Positions 1 to 12,149 of a stretch of 64,000 bases of DNA are shown here, piece after piece. The notes beneath the pieces were generated by a model, which saw nothing but the letters and a program-made list of their open reading frames with translations, did no database searches and was not told the DNA's origin. Each line of letters opens with the position of its first letter. Positions within the stretch are counted from its first letter, which is position 1. Origin of the DNA: Ceratothoa steindachneri (taxonomy: Eukaryota > Arthropoda > Malacostraca > Isopoda > Cymothoidae); the NCBI GenBank assembly GCA_963969495.1, contig OZ018320.1, forward strand, positions 80,988,248-81,052,247. Reading direction: 5' to 3'. Position numbers and translations under genes: made by a program.

Positions 1-179
1 TAGACAACCTTTTCAAACCAGTTTGTTTTCTCAGTGTTTGCTCATTTAACTTTGTCTTTTCAGTTTTTAGGGGTAAAATCCTAATGAAGTGTATAAACAC
101 AAGAAAACGGTGGCTTGTCTGTAGTATGATACATTCGGTCTATTATTTTCATGCACTAATAATTAATAGATCAATGTAA

Positions 180-350
180 TAATCCTCCGCAATTTGGTTT
201 TGTTAGAAACACTCCGTGAAGAGGCTGACTATAAGCTACAATCATTTCCCAGGTGATATTGTCCAGTCCATGTGATTTGGGATCTTTCATACAAGTATGT
301 GTGATTCTAGTTTCAATTTCTGATTTGAGAACACGGAATCATCTTTGAAA
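180..350 (-). pseudogene. Fragment of LINE reverse transcriptase (N-terminal RT region)
   Basis: The minus strand is open across this stretch. It reads SEIETRI..., then KDPKSHGLDNITWEMI, which resembles the K(A/S)PGxDNIxxEMI motif at the start of the RT domain of RTE/CR1-type non-LTR retrotransposons. The flanking frames have many stops and no catalytic block was found, so this is at most a short relic. It is a pattern match made by eye; a chance open frame cannot be excluded. Confidence 0.35.
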
Positions 351-1070
351 GTTGTAGATTATGTGTAGTTTGGGATATTTTTGTTGCTTGAGTACACCTG
401 TTAAATGTATTTCTTGATCATTTTAATTATGCTCTCCTGATCATCTTTGTTGATTGTGTCATCTTCCTGTATTAAGCATGTGTGATTTTCTCTTTAGTTA
501 CTCTTTTCTTAGTTGCTTTGTAACTTTTTTTATATAGCCCCTAACAATATTTGCAAATTGATTTTTGATGTAATTTTTCATTTTACTTTTAATTAGTTTA
601 TTCTATTCCGCCAGTTCAATATGTTTTTTGTTACTGGAAACTATGAGACTTTTGCACATCGTCATATGGTGTAAGATTTATTATAAACATTCATGGGTAT
701 TCTTTATGGCTTTCATATAGGATTCAACAGTTTCTATGAGGTGTTTTCTATTCGAAGTTTATTGTTTATGAATTGGATGTTAATTAAATTACTAGGTTCA
801 ATAAGGTTTTCGTCATATGTTTCTTGAAGTTGCAATTTACATATATGTGGGAACAAGGTTTGATTAGCTTTTAATGGGAATATTTTGGGGGAATAGAATG
901 GCTTTCTCCTTTCTATTGTGAATGTTAATTTTTTTTCTGCATCTGATAACCTGTGGTTATTCTTTTTGAGTTTGTTAACAGTAAATAATTTTTCTGTCAG
1001 GATGCAATCGATTTTTTAAATTTTCAAAACAACTCATATTAACACAAAAGAAACTGAAGCCGAGTGCGAG
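351..1070. other. AT-rich intergenic DNA, nothing recognised
   Basis: T-rich on the plus strand, with no open frame of note, no tandem array and no transposon motif that I can see. Positions 1-179 are the same. Confidence 0.6.
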
Positions 1071-1570
1071 ATTGACATCCTTCTTACCCCTGATATGCAC
1101 AAACCTGTCTATAATACTGCTGTTGGTACCACGGTGGCACCCTATTCCCTGTCCATACCACTCTTCAGCCGAAACCCCCTCCGCCCCTTCGTTCTGTTGG
1201 CCAAGGCGTCCGACCCATTTGCCTTCCCGTCAGGGGGTTGAGTTGAGGCTGTGTTGGCCGTGGCAGCAGCAATAGCGAAGGAAAATGGTGTTTGTGTGTG
1301 AGTGGGGGGCTTGGCACTCCTTTTCCCCTGCATGCCTACATGCAATTCACTGCATCTCTGGCGTGTTATAAGGGGGGTGTCATCCCGGGGTCTTTTGACG
1401 CGTTGGCACCTTGGCCATTAAAGGAGAGAGAGAGAGAAAAAGAGAAGAAGCCTGTTGAATCTGCCTTTTTGGAGGACGCGAAGTCGTGCGCTGCTGATCG
1501 ATATTTACAGCGATGATGGCTGGATAGAGGGGGCCCTTAGGGGAGAGGATGGAGAAGGGGGAGGAAAAGG
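1071..1570. other. GC-richer island without a recognisable gene
   Basis: Base composition rises clearly above the AT-rich surroundings, and short overlapping open frames occur on both strands without recognisable domains. A purine-rich (GA)n-like run begins near 1420. This could be a CpG-type promoter or an untranslated exon, but there is no splice or coding evidence. Confidence 0.3.
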
Positions 1571-2108
1571 AAGTAAGGAAAGAGGAAGAAGGGGATTGAA
1601 AGAAAATGGGGCTAAAAGGAAACAGAGTTTTCGAGAAACATTAGGAGATAAGGATGAGGGAAGAATAAGAAGACACCTACAGAAGTAGAAGAGACATTAG
1701 GAAAAGAACAAAGAGAAATGTCGGTGGGGAGATAATTGTGAAGGAGGGACTGAGTCGGTGAGGGGAAGAAGGTAGCGAGCTGCCCTCTGAGCGTGGGGAC
1801 ACGATCCACAATTGAAAGGGGTGAGTGGAAAACGAAAGGGAGGAGCCATCTCTGACTCATTCATACAAATGCCTCTTACTCTGGACACGGATATTAGGTA
1901 CTAGTTTTCCAGACTTGTTGCCACAATCGGCCAAATGATCCCTCATGAATTATACTACCTGCTCCGATGGCACTGAGGCAACCTGTCTCTTCTCCGATGG
2001 CGTCTATAGTTCTTTATAATGGGCGAAGATGTGGCAAAAATGTAGCAAATCCATTGTCATGCACGCCATTATTTAACACTGTATCAGAATGGGACTCTTA
2101 ATTATCAA

Positions 2109-2110
<2 letters not shown>
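1571..2110. other. Purine-rich then mixed intergenic DNA
   Basis: A GA-rich plus strand runs to about 1780, followed by ordinary intergenic sequence. No protein motif was recognised. Confidence 0.5.

Positions 2111-2148
<38 letters not shown>
2111..2148. repeat. (AT)n microsatellite
   Basis: Nineteen uninterrupted AT units, the shortest of the large AT tracts in this window. Confidence 0.98.
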
Positions 2149-2150
<2 letters not shown>

Positions 2151-2298
2151 GCAAGAAGGTTGAAAAAGTACATGGAACTTTATGTAATAATTAGAATGTA
2201 ATGATTAGAAAAGCAAAATGATGCACAGGAAAAGATTTATAAGGCTCAAAGTCGAATTTGGCAATGAAAAAGCTTACACCACATTCACAAAAACATGT

Positions 2299-3317
2299 TT
2301 AGTACTTGGTTGCATAACCCTTGTTGTCAATTACAGCTTAAAGGTGCTGTAATAAGTCTCCTACAATCTTTCAATAGGTGCTTGGGCTGATTTGGTTCCA
2401 TTCCTCCAAACATATTTTCTTCCAATCAGATAAGTTAACGCGCATCTCGTTTCTGGACCCTGAATTTTATTTCCATTCATAGATTCTCGATGGGATTGAG
2501 ACCAGGAGAGTGACTTGGCAGAATATTAATTCTACCTGTATGCACCAAATTCTTGGTTTGTGTTCCTGTTCCTTCAGGCTCATTTTCTGGTTGAAATGCC
2601 CATCCTGGTTTCAAGTTCAGAGAACCAATGTTTGATAACATATTTCTTTCCGAAATTCCCCTGTACATTTATTTCGCCGTTCATTCTTCCTTCGACTACT
2701 TCTATTCTTCCAACACCTGATGAGCAAAAACAACCCCATACCATGTTTGATCCACCACCAAATTTGACTGTAGAGATCGTATTCTTCGACAGGTGAGCTT
2801 CACATTTTTCTCCAAACACTGCTGATTGAATTTCGACCGAAAAGTTCTATATTCCTGTCTACTGACCAAAGGATTTGTTCTCAGAACGTTACCGATTTAT
2901 TCAAATGTTCTTTGGCAAATGCCAAGAGGCTTTACAGTGAGTATTCTTAAGGAGTCGGAAACTTTCTTAGAGTAGTAGAAAAGAGATCATAACGACGCAG
3001 CGTTCTACTGATTGTATCCCTGCTAACATCAACTTCCCTTGTTTCCAGATATTATTGTAGCTCTCTAAGAGGAGTATGCGGTTTATCACATAATGTTCCA
3101 GCAAGTCTTTGAGCTGTAGGTTTCGTTAACATCCAAGGGCGTCCTAACGATCCAAAGGATGAATTGAATTACGAGACTGCCTGTTTCGTATTATGGTGCC
3201 AACTGAATTTATAGGTACTTTAAGCTGTACAGAGATCTTTCTGTCCACAAGGCCACTCTTCTGAAGAGCTTCAATGCGTTCACGAAGATCGTGACTGATT
3301 TGTTTGTTTTTCCCAAT
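2299..3317 (-). pseudogene. Tc1-like transposase, near full length, frameshifted
   Basis: This is a decayed cut-and-paste transposase of the Tc1 type. Read from high to low coordinates, the pieces are in the expected order. The N-terminal helix-turn-helix begins GKNKQISHDLRERI (about 3317, where the start codon is now ATT) and runs into KVPINSVGTIIR. The central KFGGGSNMVWGCFCSSGVG block is near 2770. The acidic region with SPGLNPIENL lies near 2480. The usual C-terminal ending AVIDNKGYATKY plus a TAA stop is at 2299. The span of about 1.02 kb corresponds to some 340 codons, the usual Tc1 length, but the pieces lie in different frames with stops between them. In the D-D-E core the expected QDNDPKH block is degraded (FQPENEPEG). 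No convincing terminal inverted repeats were found. Confidence 0.85.
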
Positions 3318-3689
3318 GATGATGTTGACGTTACGACTGACTATGAAGTAAGAAATGACGCGACGCAGTAACCGTACTACACGCTGACGAAAGTGAAACT
3401 TCACATTTAGTTTAGAGTATTCTATATGTAGATATTCAGGAACAATTGAGGCTTAGTTTTAATGCTGCATTTCGGAGATGTAAGCTTATATATGTATTTA
3501 TATGAATGTGTTGTAAACTTATGCGTTGTAAAATTTCACTATTGTGTTTATAAAGTTTTTCCTGTTCCCCATTTTGATTTTCTTATCGTTACATTGTATA
3601 TATTATATAAAGTTCCACGTGTGTTGTAAATTTCATTAACCTGCGTTAAATCTGCATTTCCAACAATGCATTTTAAACTTTTGCGTTCA

Positions 3690-3693
<4 letters not shown>
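3318..3693. other. Flank of the Tc1 relic, no gene
   Basis: It may contain the degraded 5' end of the Tc1 element, but no inverted-repeat partner is evident on the other side. Confidence 0.4.

Positions 3694-3760
<67 letters not shown>
3694..3760. repeat. (AT)n microsatellite
   Basis: About 33 uninterrupted AT units. Confidence 0.97.
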
Positions 3761-3766
<6 letters not shown>

Positions 3767-4081
3767 GTATAAATGAATGACGCATTTACAAGACAAATTA
3801 CATTTACAGACATGATTGTAAGCAGTTAGGCAGACTGAGTTTGTGCGTATGAATGACTGGCAAAATGGTATACGAAGAGATGAATTAAATTCTGGATCCT
3901 TATTCGCTCTCGATGACAGTTCGCAACGGGGTAGAAAGCGAATTTCTATTCCCCTATATGATTGAATCCTCAAAACCGCCTCTCTTATAACTGACAAATC
4001 AAAAATTTTGCGGGCAAAATGAAATATATCCCTTCTCTCTCTCTCCGTCCCTCTCTTTCCAATAACAATTTTTCGAAACGC

Positions 4082-4085
<4 letters not shown>
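3761..4085. other. Unique sequence between two AT tracts
   Basis: The minus strand stays open from 4243 to 3548 because both flanking AT tracts translate as Ile-Tyr repeats. The intervening stretch of about 110 codons matches nothing I recognise. I treat it as non-coding. Confidence 0.5.

Positions 4086-4146
<61 letters not shown>
4086..4146. repeat. (AT)n microsatellite
   Basis: About 30 AT units. Confidence 0.97.
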
Positions 4147-4148
<2 letters not shown>

Positions 4149-4650
4149 CTGAACTGTGAATTCTTCGTATTGGAAAATAGACGGTGCATAATGGAATAAT
4201 AACGCAACAAAAATCTCTTATTAGAGCCTCGGTCTTCGGCCATTTGGGGCTCTTAAGTCTAAATTATCGTAGCCCAAACAAAGAGCCGATATTATTAGCT
4301 AAACAAGAACTGGCCAGGTAAAGCGTTTAAAAGATTTGGTTTCATTTTGTTTTTAGCCATTTTCTTTGCTTGTGTTTCACAATTGCTTTTTTGTTTTGAC
4401 AAACAATAAAGTCATGTGGGAGCTATGAGACGAAGAACATCCATCGATGTTTAACCAAATATTTACAAATGAATAGATTTTCTCTTTTTAGTTTGGCAGT
4501 TTTCTTTATGGAGTGATTTTTTTTTTAGTTTCTTTTTATTAGGAATTAAAGGTTTTCATAGATATTTTTAAGTAGGATCTTTAATGGGCCTAGTGCCACT
4601 ATGTGGTTGATATAAAATGAATTATCTATTGTTAAACTGAGAAAAAGCTA
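4147..4650. other. AT-rich intergenic DNA
   Basis: Nothing recognised; it ends at the TA dinucleotide used as target site by the adjacent mariner element. Confidence 0.5.
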
Positions 4651-5559
4651 CGAGGGGCGGCCAAAAAGTTTTGCGAATCGTTAGGGCAAAACAGAGGAAG
4701 GGGGATGGCTGTTTGTGGGGGTGTTAGGACAAGTTATGACAAGTCAGGACCTGCACCCGCACGCTCCTGCCTCGTCTATTTAAGAAGCAGTAGCTGATCG
4801 CAGATCGTCAGTTGCAACTTTGTCAACAATGGAGAAGGTTGAGCACCGCGCAGTGATCAAAATTTTGACCAAGGAAGGCAAGAATGCAAAAGAGATCCAT
4901 GAACGCATGGTTGCAGTGTACACCGACACCGCCCCTCCTATGCAACCATTGCTCGCTGGAATAGGGAGTTACACCATGGTCGTGAGTCCCTTGAAGATGA
5001 CCCCCGTCCAGGACGCCCGACAGACGTGACCAACGAGGACAATGTGGCCCGTGTGGAGCGGATGATCCTCGAAAATCGACGGGTGAAGGTCGAAGAAATC
5101 GAGCGACAACTTGGAATATCACATGGAAGTGTTCTCAACATCATCCACGACAATTTGGCCATGGCCAAGGTCTCTGCCCGTTGGGTCCCTAGAATCCTCA
5201 CGCCCCATGATCGATGTCGTCAAAGTCCACAAGGCCAGAGTTGCACAAGCTGCCCTGCGCGAGTGCGGATTCGAGGAGCTCAACCATCCCTGCTACAGTC
5301 CAGATCTGGCCCCTACCGACTACTTTTATTCTGCCAGCTCAAGTCTGCTCTGCGTGGACGCCAGTTTGTGGACGATGAAAATGTCCAGCTCGCCGTCCAG
5401 GAGTGGATTAAACAGTAGTCGGGAGATTTCTGGTTGTCGGGAATTCGAAGCCTCAAGGACAAGTGGCGCAAGTGCATTGAAGTCGAGGGTAGTTATATTG
5501 AAAAATAATAAAACACTTTTCCTTATATCTGAATTGCAAAACTTATTGACTGCCCCTTA
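4651..5559 (+). mobile_element. Internally deleted mariner element with TIRs and TA target site
   Basis: The 5' terminus GAGGGGCGGCCAAAAAGTTT and the inverted 3' terminus AAGGGGCAGTCAATAAGTTT form imperfect terminal inverted repeats of about 25 bp. TA flanks both sides (4649-4650 and 5560-5561). The length is 909 bp, compared with about 1.3 kb for a complete mariner. The missing part is internal, so this is a non-autonomous deletion derivative of the kind that can only be moved by an active relative. The upstream flank carries no sign of a second copy. Confidence 0.88.
4829..5418 (+). pseudogene. Mariner transposase with deleted catalytic core
   Basis: The frame opens with MEKVEHRAVIKILTKEGKNA, a typical mariner N-terminus, and continues after a frameshift as DNVARVERMILENRRVKVEE and LGISHGSVLNII, the second helix-turn-helix. 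After the conserved SARWVPRILTP block (about 5185) the sequence jumps directly to VHKARVAQAALRECG, normally just after the second catalytic Asp, and then NHPCYSPDLAPTDY with the third Asp. About 110-130 residues containing TGDE and most of the RNase-H-like fold are therefore missing. The C-terminus (LKSALRGRQFVDDENV, VQEWIKQ) is well preserved but in another frame. Confidence 0.85.
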
Positions 5560-6566
5560 TATTTCATCGTGTTTGTGGGAAGTTATGGTAATAATCCTGA
5601 TTATTTTTCACTAATCCAGTCTAAACCATGCTCTCTGAGGACCTTGACCTTGGAGGACGCATTATATATTATATTTCCCTTATTAGTCTTTGTTTCCCTT
5701 CTATTGCGCCAAGAAAACTTTTGGCTTGATTTTTTTCTCGACTCTTTTCTTTTCACAAACCAATATCCTTCCGTTCTCAATGAGTGAGGCCCACTCATTC
5801 ATTGCACCCTCGAATTAAAAGTGCATTTGCGCGTGTCTGGTGGAAGCTCTTGTTCCGTATTCAATTTTAAATCCCATTTTCACCCAAAGAAGTCGAGTGG
5901 CCTGTTTGGCTCAATTTGACCTCGGTCACTTTGTCGACTGTCGTTGGTGGCCTGACACTTACAAAGAGGATCGGGTGGATGCCAGGTCTGGGAAGGAAGC
6001 AGAACAGCGGCACTAAATTCGAAGCGAGCCAGATTTTGATGCAATCTTGATACATGGGAGTACCTAAGGAGCAGATTGCGTTAGTGTGAAGAGGGTTCAA
6101 GGATTTGCTTCCCTCTTCAGTTGACGAACGAGGTCAAGAGGAGAGCAACCTGGCACAGCAGCTGCCATTCACAATAATAATTAAAAGAAGAGAAATATCA
6201 ATAAAAACAACAATAATAATAACAAAGAGAAAAATACAAAGCCCCCAAAGGAGAGCGTGAAAATAAAATGAAAACAAAAAGCAACTCCGAGTCAACCAAA
6301 TCCCCCCTAAAATGGAAGTCAGCAAAGCCTGATCGAACGAGGAGGCAAAACAGAACGGAGGGGAACGAAGAAGAGGAGAGAAGGGTGAAGGGAAGGCGAG
6401 TGCACGGGGAGACTTGGGGGAAGCGTGCTTTCATTTGCACTATCCCCATATGGGGGAAGGAAATTGGGAGCTACGAGCTGGAATCAACTTTTAAATTTCC
6501 TTTCAAACCTTTAAAGACATTTTGACTTTCTTTTGAGATTAACTAATCATTTACTTATTCAAATTA

Positions 6567-6570
<4 letters not shown>
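5560..6570. other. Intergenic DNA, no gene recognised
   Basis: Mixed composition; short open frames on both strands show no conserved motif. A purine-rich, moderately GC-rich patch lies at about 6300-6480. Confidence 0.5.

Positions 6571-6651
<81 letters not shown>
6571..6651. repeat. (TA)n microsatellite
   Basis: About 40 uninterrupted units. Confidence 0.97.
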
Positions 6652-6653
<2 letters not shown>

Positions 6654-8156
6654 TTATATATCTCCAGATCTCCCTCTTTATTTATGCATATATTCTTAGC
6701 CCCTTTGGAACGCTAAATAATTATAGCCTTTATTTATAATTTATGGTCACTTGACTTTCGTCCATTCCCTTAAAACTAATCATTATCCAGAACGAAGTGC
6801 AACCGTCTTTCTCATGTTTTCAATTACTTTTTTGACATTAAAAAATTAATTCTCTCGTAATTAATTTTACCTTGTTGAAGTGGTATAGTTTTTTCCCTTA
6901 ATAGGGGTCGTATGAACTCGCTATATTTGAAGTTTAAGCTTAAATTGACTTTTTTTTACTATCACACAAAATGGATTAGTTGTGGATAAAAATTAGAACA
7001 CTGGAAGATAAAGTTTAAATTTGAGTGAGTTCCTACTTGAAGGGATGACTTCAAAAGTTTTCACAGGGCGCACATAATTACTGTACACATGATAATTCAC
7101 TTGTACAGCTTTATTTAAAAAGACGCCTATGTATGAGCACGCATGTTAGTATGTAGGGATAAAGGCAGGTGCTTTGGGCGCCTTGTTTTAGCTTTCAGCG
7201 GAACGAAATTTAACGAAATCAATAAATATGATTTTTCGCCCCTTCAGTTCCCGTTCCTGACGCTTGAATCCAGTTGATATCAGCGGGGGCGATGGGGAAG
7301 TGGATATTAGGTTAGAGTAGAGCTAACCTTAATCTACTAGATTAACATGGGTTTAGTTCTTTATAAGACCCATCTGAAACTAATTATAAATACCCACCCT
7401 TGCAGCAGAGAAAATTGCATTACCGAACACTGCTACACGAAAAAGTGTAAGAAACCTCATACAAAAAAAACAAAAAACAAATATAGAAAACGGTCTCTAA
7501 ATTCGGCAGTTTTTTCGTGCATGTTTGGTCATGTGACAAGCCGCATGACTAGAGCTATGTCATATATGACTACATAGAACCTTTAAGGGAAGAGGAAGCG
7601 ATATTCTATCTCTCCCCATTGTGTTTGATTTTTGTTCACCCAGCGAGATCTATCTATATAACCACCTAAATAATTTTTTTTTTAATGTTAGGCGTCATAC
7701 ATTTATATGTGTCTGCTTGTGATCCACCTTCTCTTCGTCTGTATGTCTGCGTTTATTAGATTCTTTCTCTTTCTCTCCTTTTTCTTTCAAATGTTTTGGA
7801 GTCATTGGAGTTCAGAATATTCTCTTTTATAACAATTTAACCTTCTCGTGTTAAAGGTGGAAGAGGTTTTCAAAATAAAATGAGCTCTACTGTCCGATAC
7901 CTTTGCTATTATGTTTGCGTAAAAGCAAAATACGCCCTTTAGTTTCTTGTGTTTACTCCGATCTTTGCAATTACCGCATTTCCACAATCATTACAAAATA
8001 TAATATCAATCAATTCATTGCAATCTGTCTCTTTATCGAGCGATATATTTATTCATATTGGGGGGGGATCTTTTCGTTTATCTACCTGTCGATATTTGTC
8101 TGCCTGTCTGCCTGTCTGTCTATCCCCCTCAAACTCCCGGTGTTTAATCCCTTGAC
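6652..8156. other. AT-rich intergenic DNA
   Basis: No gene, array or transposon motif recognised in about 1.5 kb. A short (CTGT)n-like run occurs near 8100-8120. Confidence 0.5.
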
Positions 8157-8800
8157 TTATCCGTGAAAATCCTTCAAAGGGTGGTCAATTGGGGTGGTGG
8201 GAACGGAGAGCTGGAAGGATAGCGTCGTTGGGAGGCGTGAAAGTGAACCGGAAGCGGGCGGGTCGGGGCAGTCTGCCGAGGAGGGTGGAGGAGAGAGGTG
8301 TGGGTGGGGGGGGGGGGGGCACGCGTCGCGTGCTGGACGAAGGTGAGAGGGGCAGAAAAGACCCGGACCTGAGGTGGTCTGGTCTGAGGCTGACAAAGGA
8401 GGGGGGGTCGCCGTTATGGTCCTGGTAGCCGCTGTCTCTGCCATCTCCTCTTTTTCCGCTGTTTGTTTCTCTCTCTTTTCTTTTGTTTCGTTGTCCTGTT
8501 TCTTCCCTTTTCGTCATATTTTCTTTCTTCCCCTATTCTATTTGTTTTCCCCTTCCGCTTTTCTTCCCCTTTGCCTCCGCAAAGGGGTGCCCCATGCATA
8601 CCCTTACACCCGGTACCTAGATGAGCGGTATGCCCTTCCAGCTCCAATGCTTGTAAAGCCAGGCTCACTCACGCACCCTCCCGGCCCCAGGGCCCCGAGA
8701 GAACCAAGTGATCTCTTCTGGGTCATCCTTTGCACCTCCTTTATTTTTTTTTCTTCCCACGTCTTCTCCCCCGGAATGGGGTGGTCGGTGTAGAAGGGGT
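8157..8800. other. GC-rich island with poly-G run
   Basis: This is the most GC-rich stretch of the left half, with CpG dinucleotides (for example around 8255-8340) and an uninterrupted G run of about 15 near 8308. Open frames on both strands reach about 110 codons, but they are Pro/Gly/Arg-rich, mutually antisense and without domains, as expected of GC-rich non-coding DNA. It could be a promoter or first exon of a gene not otherwise visible here. Confidence 0.3.
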
Positions 8801-9212
8801 AATGCCCCAGCAACAACGGAAGAACGGAATGGCCTCTTTGCTATTGCGCTCTAAATTTCATGAAAACATTTGTCTTTCCTTTCGTTGTTGTCTTTGTTTC
8901 CGTCATTATCGTATTTTTAAGCGGGTATTTTGTCTTCTCTTGTAATTCTTATTTATATTTTTTGCCCTAAGTAATTTCCTCTCTCGGGGATACTCTTGGT
9001 ATAGTTTTTTCTTACTTTTTCACTTCGACTAACTTCACCACGATCTTTCCAAGCGTCCTTTTGAAAGCTTTATGTGGCATATTCCTCCGTTGTCATTTTT
9101 CGCTTTAGAAATAAAGAAATCCTTTTGTTTTCTATGTTATTATCGTCTTCCACTTTTTAGATTTTCCATTATCGTCGTTATTCAACTGTTATTTAATTAT
9201 CGTCGATGTCTC
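8801..9212. other. T-rich intergenic DNA
   Basis: Nothing recognised; it merges into the minisatellite that follows, whose first cryptic unit may start near 9165. Confidence 0.45.
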
Positions 9213-9440
9213 GTTTACCTTGTTATTTATTGTTTATTTTGTCTTTATCCTTAATGCCACGTTTGCCTTGGTATTTGTTGTCTGTTTTGTCTTTATCGTC
9301 GATGCTAGGTTTGCCTTGGTATTTGTTGTCTGTTTTGTCTTCATCGTCGATGTCTCGTTTGCCTTGTTATTTATTGTCTATTTTGTCTTTATCTTAGATG
9401 CCATGTTTGTCTTGTTATTTGTTGTCTTTATCGCTGAGGT
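9213..9440. repeat. 48-bp minisatellite, about 4.7 copies
   Basis: Units beginning GTTTGCCTTG(G/T)TATTT start at 9213, 9261, 9309, 9357 and 9405, an exact 48-bp spacing with scattered substitutions. The period is a multiple of three, so one plus-strand frame reads a degenerate FALVFVVCFVFIVDAR repeat. It has no start context and is probably not translated. Confidence 0.93.
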
Positions 9441-12149
9441 GCTTAGGCCTATTCATCCAGCTCGGCCACACCAGGGCTGCACATTCAGGGGAAAACCGGG
9501 CTCGTTTCCGAGGTAGACCTACCAAGTTAATAACCGAGGAGGACTTCTCTTATAACAAAAATGATGATTTTTTCATTGAAGAGGCACGTATCTATTTGCT
9601 TTCCTCAAAGGGAATCAATTGGGGATTGGGATTGTCCGCGAAAGAGAAGTTTTAGCGCCCCTTCAATGGGTTTCGCAGCTTCCGAATGAGCTTCCAAGCG
9701 AAATAACGAATGGGTTACGAGGTTTTCTTGGCCAATCCACCCTACGGACTTAGACAAAACAGAAGTCGGGTCGCCGGCCGGCGGATATATCAAACCGGAA
9801 GTGAATTTGAAATGGACATCCGGAATTCAAGTTCGTCAATGATTATTTTTTCCTGTTCCAGACCTTAATTGCGGAGGGTGAAGGTATACGCCAAGGGGGA
9901 GATAAATGCACACTGACCTACATGTACGCGCATACATAAACACACCCTATCACGATCGATCATATATCGTGGTCATTCTCTGAAAACAAACAGGAAGGGC
10001 TCTCAGCGAGAAGTTTTAATTCTTTGCCCCACACAAAGCGATACTTCCTCACTGGCCCTCATGGTCAGGATCTCAGATCGAGACAATCCTACAGCAAATC
10101 TCCTTAATAAACTCAACGAATGGACGACGAAAAATTAAACGAATAGGAAATAAAAGAATACAAATATAATAAAATCCCCTAAAGATGTGGTTAATTAAGA
10201 GCACCGGGGGGAACAAGGGGGCAATAAGGAGAGCAATACCCCAAGAATACAATCGGGAAAATTATCGCGAATTAACCATATGTCAACTCGTTCAGGTTTA
10301 TCAGTAGTTTCCCCCAAGAGGACCAACCCGTTCAGTCTAGACTCGTTATCAGTCAAGTGCGTGTGGGGTCGCGCTTGCTCGTACCTCCCCGCCCCTAGGG
10401 GAATTTTAGCTACATACTTTTTATGACGTGTGATCGTTGTATGATCAATTTCATGGTTCTTAGTACACTTTCCCGACCTCATCGGATTACCTATATTGAA
10501 GTCATCAATAAAACTGTCCACCTCTTCTATTTATCCATCATTTTATTTTATTTGTTTATCTATCAAACATTCTTTCTTCACTGAAGGAAAGTGCTAAAAT
10601 TTAGTTACACTATCTTCATTTCGCTTAGTTACACTAGGCCAGGGTATAAATATCTCTGGGTAGGGAGAAGGGACCAGCAGAGGAGAGGTAAAGCGTACAG
10701 TTTTACAGCAATTCGCGCCTACAGTTCAACGTGGGTCTCCGAACCTTGGATTAACATAAGGCAGTCGTCGCAAGAATAGAGGAGAGGAACATTGATAAAG
10801 TTAAGGATGGAGACCGAAAATGAGTCTAAATTGGTGGTCCATAAAGTTAAGTCTGGTAGCTCTTTTGGAAACCAGAATTTAATTTGATAGTTCGTACTTT
10901 AAATACAATAATTCCAACATACGAACGAAAAAATTCGTTTTATTTGCTTTATATAATCGCGCATTTAAAATTTATTTGATCTTTATCTTCTGAATTTCTT
11001 CTTAGTGGTTTTGAGATACGATCTACCGTCCTTCGCAGCCTTTCTGGTGGATGAAATTTGCCAACGAAGTTCTTGTCCCCCTGAATTATTTTTTTAGCCT
11101 TAATCTCCGTATAGTTGTCTACATTGTACCGAAATAAAGGTTTCCTTGTTTGTGAATAGAGCATCGGCCTTTTTGTTCTCCTTTCTCCTCATAATCATGC
11201 CTGTTTCCAAAGCTCTACTTCGAAAGACGATTTTATTCACTAGTTTCCCTAGGTTCTTTCCCCCTCCCCTCGTCTCTACATAACATTACAGTTGATTATT
11301 ACTACTTTTAGTGTCAATTGTGATAATATAGTTTTACTGTAGTATTTCAAAAGAGAAGTAAATTTTCGATCACGGAATTTAAACATGGCTATCGAAACTA
11401 CCATTAAATGTAAAATATAATTAAAAATTGACTATTTGAAGTGTTAGTGTCACCGCTATTATTATGCTGATATTCGATAAGAGAATAGCATTATGCACTA
11501 GCACTCTAATTAATTTTATGAATATGATATTTCAAATGCATCTAGAATAAAAATGATAAGAGAGGTCGGGTGTTCGATTTCAAATGGACCGGTGTCAACA
11601 GGCAGAGAAATTATACCTCCTGGATTTTGCTCTTGGACATCGCATCAAGAGATACTTTCACAAACTCACGACTGGAGTCAGCAACCAGCACAGGCAGTTT
11701 TCAGGATTAATAAATTAAAAAAAAGAAGGAGTAGGGCAGGGGGATTCCATCTTTCATAAACCGTATACAGTTATAGTGCCTCTAGTCCATTTTCATGATT
11801 TTGGAGTGGTGACAGAAGAGAATCAGAATTAAGGTCGCTTCCATTTTACCGATGAAATACTATTACTAGCCTCAAATATCTGCATTTTCTCATGTTTTAT
11901 ATCAACTTTTTGCCGTCCAGTTCAAATATTATCTCACCTTTAGCACACCATCTGTATCTTTAGTGATTTTCTTAGTTTTACATTCTCTTTATAAGAGCAA
12001 GCTTTCCCTAGAGCGATATGTCTAGGTCAATCTACTTCGATTCTGTAAGAATATTTAGACAGTAACGTGTAACTTTCACATAGTACAACGTATTTAGTAA
12101 CTGTAAAGAAAATAAGAGCAAAGTATAATGATAAATATTGACATTAGAA
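9441..12149. other. Intergenic DNA, no gene recognised
   Basis: About 2.7 kb without a recognisable domain. A minus-strand frame at 10949-11164 and another at 10195-10521 are open but match nothing I know. Confidence 0.45.

Noticed and set aside
3548..4243. 231-codon minus-strand open frame
   Set aside because: Held open by two AT microsatellites translated as Ile-Tyr; the part between has no known domain or gene signals.
8157..8517. Pro/Arg-rich open frames on both strands of the GC-rich island
   Set aside because: Mutually antisense, low complexity and GC-driven; stop codons are rare in such DNA by chance.
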